Shown here in pieces: positions 43,401 to 54,853 of a stretch of 64,000 bases of DNA. Each line of letters begins with the position of its first letter. Within the stretch, counting starts at the first letter, position 1. Under the pieces are notes generated by a model, which was not told the DNA's origin, made no database searches, and saw only the letters and a program-made list of their open reading frames with translations. The DNA is from Auanema rhodensis (lineage: Eukaryota > Nematoda > Chromadorea > Rhabditida > Rhabditidae): positions 15,057,001 to 15,121,000 of the forward strand of contig OZ059895.1 in the NCBI GenBank assembly GCA_964057225.1, read 5' to 3'. The translations under genes were made by a program, and so were the position numbers.

Positions 43401-43612
43401 CTTCTATTAACTTATATGCCTTGAAAGTCCTTTCTAAAAATTACAAATTTGTTCAAAAATATATTCATTAGGGTTAACCAACCTGGTTTCGGAGGATGTG
43501 ACGCTCTGTGGTCTCTACTACTCCCAGGTTGCATACCAACTGTGATCTAAACCTAACAGCTGAAAATGAAGCTGATAGGTAATTTTCTAAGAGGAACCTG
43601 TTTGTTCGTCAT
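37461..43612 (-). CDS. set-2: SET1-type histone H3 lysine-4 methyltransferase (RRM + SET)
   Basis: About 36 small exons join to roughly 1,350 aa. Start exon 43598-43612 (MTNKQ), next 43483-43546; terminal exons 38204-38389, 37927-38157, 37715-37879, 37608-37667 and 37461-37556. An RRM-like region (about residues 95-190; [10 protein letters not shown]...[10 protein letters not shown]) is followed by Arg/Ser-rich and Pro-rich low complexity, including an HPP triplet-repeat run near 40870-40915. The N-SET region includes [17 protein letters not shown]. The SET domain has [29 protein letters not shown] and [11 protein letters not shown], and post-SET ends [13 protein letters not shown]. All catalytic motifs (NHSC, DY) are intact. 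SET1/COMPASS deposits H3K4 methylation at promoters. An alternative first exon lies at 39732-39809. Confidence 0.93.
39732..39809 (-). other. Alternative first exon of SET1 (short isoform)
   Basis: A 78-nt segment starts with ATG, encodes 26 residues ([20 protein letters not shown] and six more) and ends at a GTTTAA donor in phase 0. It can splice to exon 39638-39679 (LPAFSIPKK...), which also starts in phase 0. An in-frame TAA lies just upstream of the ATG, and no in-phase acceptor precedes it. The long isoform must therefore skip it, joining 40023-40094 to 39638-39679. C. elegans set-2 is known to make long and short forms. Confidence 0.5.
39810..40022 (-). promoter_or_regulatory. Candidate internal promoter of SET1
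   Basis: This 213-nt gap, several times longer than the neighbouring introns, lies directly before the alternative first exon. It contains a GCGCGCG core near 39900 that stands out in AT-rich surroundings. Promoter function is inferred from position only. Confidence 0.3.
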
Positions 43613-44446
43613 TGTTGAACAACAACAAAATTTAAAAATGAAAAAAGATATTAAAACCATACAAAGAAAATCAAAATTTCTATAAAAAACGCTAAAATTT
43701 GTAAAACCGCCAATTCAAAATTTTAAGAACTTTCGGTACGTGATTTGACGTGAGAACGTTTTACCTCAAAACCCTTGTCGTGTATTAGCGTTGACTTAAC
43801 ATAGCAATTGAGGATTTGGGTTTTTAATTCAAAACAAAAATGATCTGTGAAACTAAATATATCCGAAATAATCATAGTTATTGCTAATTATATAATCTAA
43901 AGTTATATGCACCTGAAAAGATATAACTATAATCCTATAACAATAGCTTATAAATGTTTAATTAGTTTAAATGAACTTATATCAAATAGTGTAATGTTGT
44001 TTTAATAAATTGAATTGATAGAATTATTTTGAAATTTGAATATTCTTCCTTAGCATAACCAGTTTTCTGCCCGAGTACACCTATTACGTAATTATTAAGC
44101 TGAGGTGAGAAATAAGTGCACGCGAATATTACCTGAAGTACCAAAACATTATTGAAACTAATAGAATAATCGAATTATTAACAAATAAAGATTTTTGATT
44201 TCGAAATTAGCTGTTGAATGCAACCGTGTCACGTCTGTGTAAGTGTTTAAATGAAAAGAGTTGAGCTGGTCTATGTTAATTACATGAGATCTAAGTGTAT
44301 GCTAATTATTTTCATATCATGCATTCTCGTTGATTATCCTTTTAATCATCAAATATTTATTCATTTAATATTATTGTTATACATTTGTTTTAATATTAAT
44401 CCAATTATATAAAATACTTTGCACTTTCCGTTGACTCAACAAAGTT
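43613..44446. other. Intergenic, upstream of SET1
   Basis: An 834-nt AT-rich gap between the secreted-peptide gene and SET1, both on the minus strand. No splice acceptor directly before the SET1 ATG is evident, so SET1 may be the first gene of the block. The promoter probably lies here. Confidence 0.5.
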
Positions 44447-45060
44447 CTAGGATTTTGAGTATGGTCCGTACATACCATCTAAACGTAATCTGTATGGATC
44501 GTTATTCAATGTAGGATAAGGATATTGGCGCCCATAGCCTCCATATGCTCCTCCTAAAAAGGCGTTTCCACCCCCTCTGTAAAGCTCTGAATGACCTAAT
44601 CCATGATCAATGGTCATTACAGGTGGTAAGTCATTCATTCCTTAAATATGTTGAATGTATTGAATTCAAAAAAAAAACCCTTTTACCCCCATAAGGACGA
44701 TAACCGCCACGTCCAATCGTTGGCACACCACCTCCTATTTGACGAGGATATGCAGGTCCAGCTGAAGAAATAACATTAAAGCTTCTGATAGAATTTATGT
44801 TCATTTCAAACATTTATTGACGAAAATTGAAAATAAGCGAGGAAAATAAGAAAACTGACCATAATCAACATATCGAGGAACAAAGTAATCACCGAATCGT
44901 CCTACATACGCTGGTGCAACTCCTACAAAAGTAAACAACAATTATGTTTGATTAATTATCAAAAAAAATGGAATTTAAATAATGTAAACAAACCATATTG
45001 GCAATATACAGATGTAGCCAAAATTACCAAGGAAAATATAAGACGGCCAATATGATTCAT
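44447..45060 (-). CDS. Small secreted Gly/Tyr/Pro-rich protein
   Basis: Four exons (44994-45060, 44860-44922, 44687-44761, 44447-44640) close in frame to 132 aa. Residues 1-20 (MNHIGRLIFSLVILATSVYC) are a clear signal peptide. The mature part, beginning QYGVAPAYVGRFGDY, is rich in Gly, Tyr, Pro and Arg, with GGGVPTIGRGGYRPYGG and GGAYGGYGRQYPYP blocks, and ends in GPYSKS. The composition resembles nematode Gly/Tyr-rich secreted or cuticle-associated peptides, but I recognise no named family and no disulfide pattern. A minus-strand acceptor (ATTCATTCAG) lies about 17 nt before the ATG. A neuropeptide precursor is less likely because dibasic-flanked repeats are absent. Confidence 0.75.
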
Positions 45061-48000
45061 AATTCTCGACGTTTCTGAATGAATTCAGGTCACCTTTCGT
45101 TTCCAGGAGGTTGTAGACAATCCGCATCTCGTTATTGTGGATATAGATAAACTTCAATGACATTCGTGATATTCTGATTTCTCATCTTAAATAATCTGTA
45201 AAAGAAGAAAATTCGTTCAATCTCTGTCTGTTTCCTTCTAATTCTCTTTATCTCTTCCCTCTAATTTTCTCTTTTGTCGCAACAATATCAAGAGAACATC
45301 ATGCAGGACGAATTCTTAATATACTATGCCTTATTTAGCATGAGGATATCAACAGAGACAAGAACATCAAATGCCTTTTGTTAATTCTATTTGGAAAAAA
45401 GTATTTAGAACATTTCGTACTTCAACAACGAGAGGCAGAATGGCTACAATGAATTTTCAAAAAGTTAGTGATGTACTAGTTAATCATTAAAATTAAAATT
45501 ATTAGATTTCTTTTTTTTTCTTCAGAAAAGGACAATTTATTTAACTTTATCGAAGTAAAATTTCTCTCTTTCAATGCAGATCTGCTAAGCTTTGCAAGCT
45601 AGAAGATTGAAGAAGCTATAATTACAAATAAATATATTTCTAACTTCTTGGCTGATTATAAACTATATAATTTGATTTGAATTTATCATTATGGAGCTTT
45701 CGACAAATTGACAATTTGCCAAACGTATTCAATATTTCGTCTCAAGAGATTATACTGATATTCATCATCATTATCAATGTTTTTCAAGAAATTTTCTATT
45801 TGTACTTGTGCTTTTATCTTATTCGTTTCGTCATCTTATATAGTAATGCTGATACAGAAAATCAAATTAACATTTCAAAGATCTTATATCGTGTATTCTC
45901 CATACCACTTACTCTCAATCCGTTTATATCTGTTACTTCAGCAAATGCTATACACAAGACTGACAACTAGCCACATCCATAGTCGAAACATACTGAAAAC
46001 CCCTTCGAACAAAATTCGAAATTCTTAGTTTTTACCTCAAATATCTACTTCCGACTTTGCATCCCACTTACTTGCTGTGAGCAAGCGGTCAGTGAACATG
46101 CTCTTTTGCTCACACCCCCTAGATATATACATACGTGCAAAAGACATGAAAAGGGCCTGAAGTTCTGAGTCTGCTGGCTGCTTGGCTGATCCTTCATCTA
46201 GTCGAGTCTCATCTCATCAGTTCGCAGTGAGCTATTTCGAGTATGCTTCTGTTCATTTTGCCTTCAACTTAGTTTTCCCATTACTGTTGTGAGCATTTAC
46301 TCGAAATAGTCGTCTTCACTTTTTTTCCTGAAATGTTTTTATAAAAGAAAAAGTTGCATAGTTCTAAGAAAACATTATCAAAATCATTCATAAAATGAAT
46401 TTCATAGAGCAAATTACAGTTTCGTTTTGAAAAAATTGACGCCTTACACTTGTTGCTCCAATGATGATATGCTAATTTCGTCCACGTTGTTTTCATTTTT
46501 CTGAAAGTTTACCGTGAAAACGGTTGTGTTTATACCAAATCTATCATTTTCATTTCAAATTTCTCTAATTCAAAATTGTTAAAATGGTTCTGTTGTTTAA
46601 GAAGCAGCGTGAGTTTGAAATGAAAATGACGCAAATTCAATTTTGCAGCCTCTTATCCGTTTCTTTATATATGAGTATTTGGAATAATGTGAGTGATATG
46701 CATTAGTTTATTCAATTTTATCTTCTCGTTTTTCCTTTTTTCAAACAAGTATAGATGAACTTAGCCAGGTATTTATTGAAGATTCAGGGTTTCAAAGTAT
46801 TTTCTCTTAAAAATCTGTTAATATCAGTCTTCTTTTCCGATTAATTTCGCATTTTCTTATGACGTCACTAAATAGCTAGCTGATATCTTGTTGTTATCTT
46901 TGTTTTAACCATTTTCTACAACTTAATTCAATTCATATTGATATATGGTGATTAATTAAGTGTATTATCATAATATAATTCATTAGATTTTGATATACAT
47001 CATGCTTCTCAATGAACCTATGAACTATTGAAAGCATTACTCAAATAAGGTTTCAATTCAATTTACTGTACCTTATAAATCTCATTTGCTTTGTCATTTC
47101 TTGAAGAGCAACATGCATTTCGTATTCTTCGATGTACTTTCAATGTTGTAACTCTCAGTCAAAATCTTTCAAATTTCAACTCTTTTTTTTTACTTTTTTT
47201 TCTTCTTTCACTTAGTTTGTTACTGCTGTTTGATGAAACAGTGTGTGTGTGTGTGTGAACAGTTCATTCACTACCCTCTCTGGTCTTCTCTACTTCCTCA
47301 ATCTTTGTCACTTTTGGTTGTTCTGTGCCCAAAAAGGCGGATAACTGATTGCATCTTGGACATCCATATGTATGCCTAAGTGAAAACCAACATTAGAGTC
47401 GTTTGACTTTTTGTCTTTTTTCTTCCCAAAAACTTTTTTCTTAGCGTCCTAATTCACGCCTCATTTCCTCCTTGTGATCTTCTTCATGTATTTGTAAGCA
47501 ATGAAGCTTTTCATCCAATTGCCCACAAATGCACTGAAACAAGGTTCATTTTGTCTTCAGTTGTTGGCTCTCAAATATACGTAATAGTTGCCAAAACAAA
47601 ACATTTTAAAATTCAAAAAAAGAAAGAAAAAAGAAATGTAATTAGACATGCAGTTTCATGGATGAAACTATGTCGTTTCCTCCTTTTTTCTTGTTATCCT
47701 CATTCAAAATGACTATTCACACATGCTCTGTGACTGAATAAAGTTCCAGATAGAAGTAATGTTCATGCTATTGCTTGTGACTCGAATTCCGAAAAAGGAC
47801 TAACGCCTACACTGCCGGTTATCCGTATATTCATTGAAATTACTATTCTAATTCATATATTTTCTGATGAAAATTGCCATTTCTGTCCATATTCGTAGCA
47901 AACAGAATCACTTCAGTGCAGCTTCCTTTCAAATCAAAAGTTTCATATCAAGAAGTTTGATTAACTTCTAATCCTTTTCTCTCTATAAATAGTTTCTGTA

Positions 48001-48106
48001 TCACATAGTTACCTGATATTGTATATATGCGTTGTCTTCATCAATTCTTCTTACTTCAGACTATTTTGACATTGGAGCAGATTAATTCGGTAGTCCAATT
48101 GTCACA
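45061..48106. other. Noncoding, between divergent secreted-peptide and receptor genes
   Basis: About 3 kb without a defended exon. It presumably contains promoters for both flanking, divergently transcribed genes. One copy of the dispersed CGGTTGTGTT element ends at 46530. A short open frame at 46584 (MVLLFKKQ...) is not supported. Confidence 0.5.
46483..46530 (+). repeat. Dispersed element copy A (core CGGTTGTGTT)
   Basis: The core at 46521-46530 is preceded by AAAA, by a TTTTCATTTTTC tract, and by CACGTT 38 bp upstream. It matches copies at 48702-48760 and 52801-52854 in core, flanks and order. Confidence 0.45.
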
Positions 48107-48826
48107 ATGAATATAACGTTAATGAATGGAAGCTGTATGTATGAGGAAGAACATGCCATTGAGGGTATTGACTTCATTTTTAAGAATGAATCCTTTATCT
48201 TCACTGGATTCACGCTTCTCGCTATAATTGGTTTGTTTCACATCATCATTCCTAATTGAGATCAAGGAAAAGGAGTAAAGTAAAGACTGGGGAAAGAAAA
48301 AAAAAGAAAGAAAGAGAGAGGGAGAGAGAGAGAAAGAGAGAAAATAATACTTATACATATCTATTTCCATTTGCAGCAAATTCCTTTTTCCTTCTCGACG
48401 TTGCTAGAGCTTGTCTGCTGGAGCATGGTGATCTTAAAGTGAGTAGCAGTCTTAATTCGTCCATAGAAAATACATTTGAATTCAAATAATTAACAAAAGA
48501 ATTGAAAAGACACAACTTTTTTTTTTCGAAAAAAATACAACTAATTTCAACTTGTCTAAAGTTCAGTTTTTCTATCAAAAACGTTATCAATTAGTGACGG
48601 CAATTGAAAGGATGATGATCTTAAACCAATAATAATACATCTTCAAGCTTCAAAGAAGATTCTGTTTCTTTTGCGAAAGCTATTCAAATTTCCACGTGAG
48701 TCACGTGAATTGCCATTAGATTCATTTCTAATTCAGACGAGCGCACAAAGCGGTTGTGTTACCTGCAATCTATGAGCCTTATGCAATTTAAGAAGATATA
48801 TGTTTATAATATAATCTATAATAAAG

Positions 48827-48862
<36 letters not shown>

Positions 48863-50170
48863 TATCTATATGTATATAGCTAAGCATAATTCACTAAGAC
48901 TTGCAATTAGAATGGCTATAAGTATTGCAAAAACTATGAAATCTCTAGTTTGAGTCCAATTATTGTATGAAAAGTCATATGAAATTGATGCAAATGTTCA
49001 GAAAAAATTGAAATTATCATGCCAAACCTGCGAAATGAAACTTTTCCAGCGTTACATCTTTGGGGTAAATCGGTCGATTTTGGATTTACTGACTGCTATC
49101 ATGATCTACTTCTATATACATGAACGTGGATTATCTATATCATCATTTGGCAATCTATATCCACCGTATCATCATAATATCTACAGTATTCCTGTTCAGG
49201 TTTGAACTTGACTGATAGTTAAAGCTTTTGGATGTCTGATAATGATCACACTTAAGATTCTGATGACAATTAATGCATGGAATGTATCATTTGGCTATAT
49301 GTCACACTCTATTGTAACCATATTTGCAATACGTCAGCCACTTCTATATAAGGTTTTAATCAAGTTTAAAAGTCAGAAATAGTTGAAAGTTCTGTTGTGT
49401 TTCAGCAGTTACCGGCTCGAGTCTTCTTCCCGCTCTTTCAAGCATTTTGGCTCGTTTCAATCATTATATTTTGGGTTGTGTATACCAAAGAAATTGCTCT
49501 TCTTGATCATTCAACGGTGATAGATCGTGAACTTGGAGATATAACAAGGTTTATCAAAAACTTTTTAAAAAAATTCAAAAACTTGACTTTTCAGCCTACA
49601 ACCTTCCGGCTCTTTGGGCGGGTATTTCATTTTCGCTCATCATAGTCTACCCCAAGATGTGAGTTCACAAATTTAAATTTGAAACATCGGCTGACAATGA
49701 ATTATCGATTATTTTATTTTTATTTTTCCAGTTTCTTCCATGGATTAGCGATATCTGTCATGTTTTTGAAAATCCTGTTTCACAAGCTTATATCATGCTG
49801 GTAATTGGATTGGTCATTCTACCATTCTTACTTAGTTATTTCATTCATCTGAAGGTTGGCTTCTGCTCCTGCTCCTTCCCTCTCCCTTCCGTTTAAACTG
49901 AAACTTCAAATGCTCATTCAGGTAGTCTTGGAAGTTATAGCCAGCAATGGCACTTATCGACATGAGCATTATGGATTTATGATTCTTCGTCAGACAATTC
50001 ATGTATTGTTCTTCGGAATTTGCAGCATTCTCCAACTTTACGCATATTTCGGATTATTCACCTTTGCTGACAGCTGCGAACCTCAAGTAATTTGTTTTTT
50101 TTTCTCTGAAAAAACTTCAATCATTAAACAAACTTGAACATTCAATTTCAAGTTCAACCTATTCTAATCC

Positions 50171-50224
<54 letters not shown>

Positions 50225-50833
50225 CTGACTTTTGTTGTCAAAATTTGACGGAAAGACGGTGATCAAGCCATGATTACAGTAAATTGCTTCTTCAGAACAT
50301 TAAATAAAAGCCTATTAAACTTAATTTCCACTTGTTACGGAAATACAACAAACCTAAACAAAAAGTTTTTTTCTTCAGAATTGTCGTACACGTCTGATCT
50401 CATTTTGTTTCGTTGTCATCAATTTTATAGGAAGTTCTTGTTGGCTAGTCCGTATGTCAGTTGATCCAATCATTGATACCGTAAGATTTTAACAATTTTT
50501 TACAAAAAAATTAGTCTTTAAACGATCTCAGATGACACAAAAACAAATCTTTTCAGCTTTTTTACTTTATCATTCAACGAGAAGAAATATATGTTCGTAC
50601 ATGCGATTTAGCACTTCTGTATCCATCGGAGGTATGTATGAATGCTGTGGAATATGGTTTTTGATCAGAAGACAATTAATTTTAAAATAATTAGAGTGTG
50701 AAGAAGAAAAAGATAGAAAAGAGGAAGAAGATGACTAAATCCAAGAATTCAGACAATTTAACCAATTTTTCAGGAAAGCAAGCCATGTGTTGTGCAGCCA
50801 GTTTCACAATTATCATTGGATAATATATATTAA
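48107..50833 (+). CDS. Multipass serpentine-receptor-like membrane protein
   Basis: Ten exons close in frame to 355 aa: 48107-48230, 48377-48438, 49050-49199, 49406-49548, 49595-49658, 49732-49854, 49922-50086, 50379-50480, 50557-50631 and 50774-50833. The N-terminus has N-glycosylation sequons (NIT at 2, NGS at 7, NES). Hydrophobic segments: FIFTGFTLLAIIANSFFLLD, SILDLLTAIMIYFYI, VFFPLFQAFWLVSIIIFWVV, a weak GGYFIFAHH, AYIMLVIGLVILPFLLSYFI, HVLFFGICSILQLYAYFGLF and ISFCFVVINFIGSSCWLV. DPIIDTLFYFI follows, reminiscent of the N/DPxxY/D end of TM7 in GPCRs. I infer a G-protein-coupled receptor, perhaps a chemo- or peptide receptor. The subfamily is not recognised, and DRY is not evident. Confidence 0.7.
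48439..49049 (+). other. Receptor-gene intron 2 with CACGTG pair and element copy
   Basis: This is by far the longest intron of the gene (611 nt). It contains CACGTG at 48693-48698 and 48702-48707, CGGTTGTGTT at 48751-48760 and a (TA)n run at about 48830-48857. Such an intron could hold regulatory sites. Confidence 0.5.
48702..48760 (+). repeat. Dispersed element copy B (core CGGTTGTGTT)
   Basis: CACGTG, then TTCATTTCTAATTCAG, then AAAG directly before the core at 48751-48760. The order is the same as in copies A and C. Confidence 0.45.
50172..50221. repeat. (CT)n microsatellite in receptor intron 7
   Basis: A pure CT array of about 50 bp within the intron between exons 7 and 8. Confidence 0.95.
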
Positions 50834-53800
50834 CTATATGTATAATTTCGTTTTAATTCTAATTTCAAGTTTAATTCCCTTTAGAAACAACTTGAAAACT
50901 TGTTTTTTTTTTCAAATAATAGCATGAGTTCCGCTCATTTTCGCGACAACTCACACACACCTAATCCGCTCATTGATCTGCTTATAAACGTGAAGTACAG
51001 TACTTTGATGTTGCTCATGTGAATGACGTCGTCGAAGTAGAATAATCTGAATCTTTGTAATTCAAGTTCATTAACCTCTTATGTGATAGTGAACCCCGAA
51101 CCATTTACACATTGTATTTGTGCGTGTTCATGAAAATGGATAGTGTGTATGAAGAATGATGGAAGAAGAATGGTGTGGATGGTGTGTGCAGCAGTGTTGG
51201 TGGCCATAAATGAATTTGAATGAATTTGATAGTTGATCGACAAAATCTGTAATGTCTTACACTTAATAAACATTTACAATCAACCATTTACACATTTAAA
51301 ACAATCTGTTCTTAAATTGGTTCATCAGCTATTCATCGTTGAATCTTGTCGTTAATGTGTTTCAATGAGACTACCTCTCCATTTCTCTCTCTCTCTCTCT
51401 CTTTTATTCTATTTTTCTTCAAAAATTATTCTTCGAACACCATATATACATGCAAGGCAAGGCTAGCAGACCGTATATAGAACGTAATGAACATGATAGC
51501 TGTAGGATAATTGTTCTTTTACAACACATACATGTATGAGAGATTGAGAGAGTAAAAGAGAGAGAGAGGGAGTAAGAGAGAGAGAGAGAAGGGAGGGGGT
51601 AGGTGGGAAGGGGGCATTGAATAAATGAACAAAACTATTTGGACTAAGTTAGAACAAAGCAATTAGCTTAAAACAATTTTCCATTTTTATAATCTTAAGA
51701 TCTATAATATCTGGATATGGAATGAATAAATAGTTTAACGAGAACTATATGTGTGCAATTAATATTCTCAGTTTCTCTCACTCACTCCCTCTCTCTCTGT
51801 AACCTCAGAGGTGAGAGAGAAAGATTTTGTAATTCCACTTAAGACTGTTTTCATTTATTCAACTTACTCTCACATAACCAATCTTAAATATTCATTTTTA
51901 CCGGAATTTTATTGCTATTTCTTAATGAAATTCGTTCATTCTCTCTCTCTCTCTTTTTCCAGCTCGTTATATGAAAAATAAAAGAAAATATTTTTAAATC
52001 AAGCAGACAATTTAAGTAAATTAGAGAAATTATTCAAACATATTGCCATATATGGAATATGTAATGGTTATAACAAGTCATACTAGAAAGATTTTTCATG
52101 AAACTTGTAACATGAACACAAGAGATACAACATCAAACTCAGTTTATACAGATAATTCGTTGAATTGCAATTATATGCTCAGCATTTAACCATTTTTATC
52201 ATAAAACATTATAATTCATAATAGACGATTGCATCACGTATCACAGCAGCTGATGAACTGATCATTTACGGGTTTATTTCCTCGGATAATTGAATGGAAC
52301 AGAGATGAATCAACTGATAATACTAACAAAGACAAAACGATGGTGAGAGAACAAGACATAAAGAAATAAAAATGATTGAGAGAGAATCATAGTAGACTAC
52401 AAAGAGTGAGAGTGAGAGAGAGAGAGATGAAAAGAGGTAATAGAGCCAATATGATATGCTACTCAGCAAGATGATTGCGGAGACGGTAGATAGTTGTAAA
52501 CGGTTGTTCGAGGACAACGGAAACCACACCTTTTGCCGGATATGTTTTCTTTTTAGTCTTTCCGATCTTTTAAGATATATAATATAAATAACTATTTTAT
52601 ATTATTATAAAGGGTCAAATTTAGTAGAAAATGAGATTAATTGCTATCCAATAATAACTGACAACTGTTACGTGTAAGACTATTTGTAGTTTTTTAACTA
52701 TTACAATTATTAATTTAATTAAGAAGATTTACACTGTCCATGAATAAACAATGAATAGTGTTATAGTATTTTATGCTAATGAAGTTTAACGTATGCCACG
52801 CACGTGGTGAGTTCCGTCATTTTTAAAGAAATTCAGCGTTCAAACGGTTGTGTTTAGTCAATTATCTAATCCTCCATATCACAAAAGTTTTTGTTTATTT
52901 TTATTTTTAAAATTTTAAAATTTCTGAGTTTATTACTGCATCTGTATAACTAAAATATTTTGTTTTAAAAAAAGTTGTAATATAAGAATAAAAACTTGAA
53001 ACAGCTTATGCAACATTATTAAAAATATCTCTTCTCATGGGAATCAGACTATCAATATAATCTATTTGTCTGTCGTTCGTAACGAGTAGTCTTCAGTTTC
53101 AACTTATAGTTGTTTCTTTTCAGCCGAATATGTCATTCATATGCATTTTTCTTCAATAAAAAACGAACAAAAATCATTTTTAACAAATTGTTTTATAGTT
53201 ATTGTATACAAAGAAGGATGACAATGATTTAGTGTTTGCTTATATATATATATATAACTGAGGAAAAGTTATTTTGCATAAGCTTTTCTCTCTCTCTCTC
53301 TCTCTCTGTCTCTCTCCCCCCCCCCCCCTCTCTCGTAACTTCAGAATGATTCATGTCGTCAAGAACAAGACAGTAACGAAGACCTGACCGTTGTTAGTAA
53401 TGATCTGCTAAAAATCAATTATACGTATATAGTATAAGCTATTATAGTATATTTAACTATATAGTTAACAGGGGAGGGGGAATTCTTTTGAAAAAAAAAA
53501 ACAACCAATTGACCTAATGGTTCTATAACCAGCTGTGAATAGTTAGAGTTAAAGACAAAAAGGTTTTTTTAGAAAGAGAAACAGTGAGGGAGAGAGAGAG
53601 AGAGAGAGAGGATAGAAGATCTTATAGATGAGATAAAGAAGATTAAAATAATTTCCCTTTATTATCACTAAAGAGGCTCAGTAAAACAAATTAGTCAGAG
53701 AGGTAATATGGAGAGGATAAACGCACAGAAATGACAAAACGAATGGAATTGTCCTCAACTTGTCTAGCAGTATCTTCCTTTTTTCCTTCCGTTTTCCGAT

Positions 53801-54384
53801 CTTTATGGCCGTTCGTCTTGCGTTTTGATGCTCCCGCATGCATCCCTTTATGGCTACAACTTGATGATGACGAGAACGAGGAGGATGCACATACGCACAT
53901 CATCTTATCCTCTTTGCCCCTAACTTCTTCGGGCCTTTGCTACGCCCTCCATATCCTTTTATCTCTCCCTCTTTCTCTCTCTCTATCTATCTTGCTCTCT
54001 CGCCCTGTCTCATTCTCTCCCTCTCTCATACACACATCTATGATTGCACGCTGGTTGGCTAGTCGTACACCCGGAGGCGTGGCCAATTACCGTAATCGTG
54101 TTCTTCATCAACTCTCTGTGTTTCTCTTTAACTCTCTTACACATCGTGTTACTAGCACTTAAACGATGGGCGGAGCTTAAATCCCTATTATTCTGTCCTC
54201 ATCTGTTCTCTCTTAATTCCATACAAGACTAACTTGTAGAACAGACGAGCCGACCGTCTGAGTGATATCAACCAGCTCTACATATTCCTTATCCGTATTC
54301 AGATTCTCATCATCATCATCATCGTCTACATCTTATCTGACTTGAATTACTGCTTTTCATTCAATTTCATCACAATTCAGAGAA
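50834..54384. other. Noncoding, upstream of the homeobox gene
   Basis: About 3.5 kb with no supported exon. It contains CT/GA runs (51386-51402, 51538-51590, 53285-53306 with a following 13-C run, 53590-53610) and element copy C at 52801-52854. An open frame at 53731-54162 comes from Ser/Leu-rich pyrimidine DNA and is not accepted as a gene. The 3' end probably holds the vab-7-like promoter; a CAATTCAG acceptor ends at 54380, four bases before the ATG. Confidence 0.5.
52801..52854 (+). repeat. Dispersed element copy C (core CGGTTGTGTT)
   Basis: CACGTG at 52801-52806, TCATTTTTAAAG about 14 bp later, ATTCAGCG, then CAAA and the core at 52845-52854. Confidence 0.45.
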
Positions 54385-54818
54385 ATGGCATTTCATATTG
54401 ATTCCTTAATTGGTGATCAGGTAACAGTTTTGATTAATTCGAATAATATTATAACTTGCTTTAAAACTTTCCAACTTTCCAACTTATAAACTTTTCTAAA
54501 TATTTCCACTTTATCAACTTGGCCACTATTTCTGGAATCTATTTCAAGCTTTAGATTAAGGCTTAATGCTGTTAAAAGCATTATTTCTTTTATTATAAAT
54601 ATAAAATAAATTCTACATATTGTGCTTAAAGCTTAACTTTATGCTAATTACCAGCATAATATTTGAATTATATTCAGTTCTTATGATTCTAATTGCTGAT
54701 TAAAGAGAGACAGATGACACAGTCCCGATGTAAATCTAACTCAAGTACTTCTAAAGCATGTCTGTCAAGAAGTAAAGTTTTTGACTTCATTCAGTCATCT
54801 ATACATCCTTCTCTCTCT

Positions 54819-54853
<35 letters not shown>

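Noticed and set aside
46584-46690. Short open frame MVLLFKKQ... with possible donors, as first exon of the receptor gene
   Set aside because: Its phase does not fit the following receptor exons, whereas the ATG at 48107 joins perfectly in phase.
53731-54162. 143-codon open frame upstream of the homeobox gene
   Set aside because: It has Ser/Leu-rich pyrimidine composition, no domain and no matching splice partners.
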